From Lachnospiraceae bacterium (GTDB lineage: Bacteria; Bacillota; Clostridia; Lachnospirales; Lachnospiraceae): DNA of 7,097 nt. The DNA is taken from assembly GCA_900770325.1 (NCBI GenBank), contig CAAGKE010000245.1, positions 1-7,097 of the forward strand, read 5' to 3'. A model generated the notes under the pieces. That model was not told where the DNA came from, made no database searches, and saw nothing but the letters and a program-made list of their open reading frames with translations. Positions 6,338 through 7,097 of this stretch are shown piece by piece (positions within the stretch are counted from its first letter, which is position 1; each line of letters opens with the position of its first letter). A program made the position numbers and the translations under genes.

Positions 6338-6352
6338 CGAAAAAGTTTTTCG
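6338..6352. promoter_or_regulatory. Perfect 15-nt dyad CGAAAAAGTTTTTCG between divergent small genes
   Basis: Seven-base arms flank a single central G with no mismatch. The element lies in the 160-bp gap between the minus-strand 65-residue gene and the plus-strand 140-residue gene, about 60-85 bp from each start. Such a site could bind a dimeric regulator controlling both. A one-base loop makes an RNA hairpin unlikely. No regulator gene is visible in the window, and I do not recognise the motif. Confidence 0.35.
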
Positions 6353-6386
6353 TGGACAGACATTTTTCTTCCTCATTTTTCATAAC

Positions 6387-6392
6387 TATAAA
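6387..6392 (+). promoter_or_regulatory. Possible -10 element for the 140-residue gene
   Basis: TATAAA lies about 22 bases before the chosen ATG at 6414 and would place the transcript start near 6399. No good -35 hexamer is found 16-18 nt upstream, where the sequence is T/C rich. TGGACA at 6353-6358 resembles a -35 but is too far away. The promoter call is therefore weak. Confidence 0.25.
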
Positions 6393-6413
6393 GAAAAAGC
6401 GAGTGTGGTACAT

Positions 6414-6836
6414 ATGCTCACCGCCCTGGATCAGATCGCAAACCAGAATCACCTGCAGATGATAAAAGCCATGCTTCCTTATCTTCCGGCAAACCGCCAG
6501 AAAACGCTGTCGCTGGTAATCAAATTTCAGGAACTGCAGAATGTGGCACAGTATTTCCGCCGTTCCCCCATGCAGCTGAAATCCTGCTCTTCAGATCATA
6601 CACCGGTGCATCTTCCGGATATGCTGAACGACATTCGAAATTATTGTGATGAAAATGAAAAAAAGATGATTGACCAGATTTCCAATCTGTTTTCCACCAT
6701 TGAACTGTATTCCGCCATGGCAGAAACCATGTCACCGGAATCCTTTATGACATCAGGTTTCCCTTTCGGTGACCCGAAAACAGATCCAGATACTTCCCCC
6801 AAGGCTTCGGAAGAACCGAACCCCCACGCATCCTGA
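6414..6836 (+). CDS. Hypothetical protein, 140 residues, mostly helical
   Basis: I do not recognise a named family. The first 50 residues (MLTALDQIANQNHLQMIKAM onward) and residues 67-105 read as amphipathic helices: the first contains LPYLPANRQKTLSLVIKF (21-38), the second NDIRNYCDENEKKMIDQI (72-89). The last 25 residues are a disordered-looking Pro/Asp/Glu/Ser tail. There is no signal peptide or transmembrane span. Cysteines are at 58 and 78. The ATG at 6414 is chosen over an in-frame GTG at 6405. Neither has a strong ribosome binding site; GAG at 6401-6403 is the only weak match, which suggests modest translation. Another helical gene starts 34 nt downstream on the same strand, so the two probably form an operon. 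That the frame is coding is likely; its function is unknown. Confidence 0.7.
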   Translation: MLTALDQIANQNHLQMIKAMLPYLPANRQKTLSLVIKFQELQNVAQYFRRSPMQLKSCSSDHTPVHLPDMLNDIRNYCDENEKKMIDQISNLFSTIELYSAMAETMSPESFMTSGFPFGDPKTDPDTSPKASEEPNPHAS

Positions 6837-6870
6837 AAATTTATTTATAGAAAGGAGAAATCAATAAGAT

Positions 6871-7097
6871 ATGAATAATAATATATTTGACAATCCGGCG
6901 CTGAAAAATATTGACCCCGGAAAGCTCCAGACGCTTCTTTCCCTGGCAGACCAGGCAAAAGGAAAAAACCAGGCTGAGCTTCTGCCTTTCCTTATGGCCG
7001 CTTCCGGTTCCGGGAAAATGAAATTTTCTCCGGAAGAAATGGAAGCGCTTTTCCCTTATGCGAAGGAGGCCCTTAAGAATACCCATGATATTGCCAT
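6871..7097 (+). CDS. Hypothetical helical protein, N-terminal part (cut by window end)
   Basis: The frame opens at ATG 6871 and stays open to the last base, giving about 75 residues. AAGGAG (6852-6857) lies upstream with a longish 13-nt spacer. The product starts MNNNIFDNPALKNIDPGKLQ and continues with helical, partly hydrophobic segments: LLSLADQAKGKNQAELLPFL (22-41) and FSPEEMEALFPYAKEALKN (52-70). The region between them is Gly/Ser rich (44-49). No signal peptide is seen. It follows the 140-residue gene by 34 nt and shares its helical, Leu/Ala/Lys-rich character, including LP(F/Y)L segments (38-41 here, 21-24 in the neighbour). They may act together or be distant relatives, which is inference. 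Function is unknown and the C-terminus is missing. Confidence 0.75.
   Translation, partial: MNNNIFDNPALKNIDPGKLQTLLSLADQAKGKNQAELLPFLMAASGSGKMKFSPEEMEALFPYAKEALKNTHDIA

Noticed and set aside
6115..6385. Two plus-strand Phe/Leu/Ser-rich frames opposite the 65-residue gene
   Set aside because: Neither has a ribosome binding site, and their composition looks like the complement of a charged minus-strand protein.

Overview
The window looks like ordinary chromosomal DNA from an anaerobic Firmicute, most likely of the Lachnospiraceae (class Clostridia). The basis is the moderate GC content, strong AGGAGG-type ribosome binding sites, sigma-A promoters close to consensus, the der-plsY-gpsA gene order, and the long divergent form of PRPP synthetase. 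The genus cannot be fixed from the sequence.

Left part (1-4542, all minus strand, read right to left): der (ribosome-assembly GTPase), plsY and gpsA form a compact run. GpsA makes glycerol-3-phosphate and PlsY acylates it, so these two start phospholipid synthesis. Downstream of gpsA, a separate perfect-consensus promoter drives a second operon: an exported substrate-binding protein and then the start of its ABC permease, which is cut by the window edge. The family is the one that includes streptococcal TrpXYZ. No T-box leader lies between promoter and gene, so a tryptophan assignment is not supported here.

Centre (4543-6033): a 228-bp divergent region separates der from prs. It carries a promoter candidate for each side plus two dyad-symmetric elements. 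prs (plus strand) encodes a 390-residue PRPP synthetase, much longer than the usual ~315 residues, with altered ATP-loop residues. A long hairpin with a T-tract follows it and probably also serves the convergent small gene.

Right part (6034-7097): three small genes of unknown function. One is a 65-residue protein on the minus strand. Diverging from it is a 140-residue helical protein on the plus strand, followed by the start of another helical protein cut by the window end. A perfect 15-nt dyad lies in the divergent gap.

I see no mobile element, CRISPR array, tRNA or rRNA, and no clear evidence of a novel multi-gene system. The best leads are the binding protein (lipobox cysteine replaced, CxxC pair, no arginine in the mature part), the divergent PRPP synthetase, and the uncharacterised small-gene cluster on the right.
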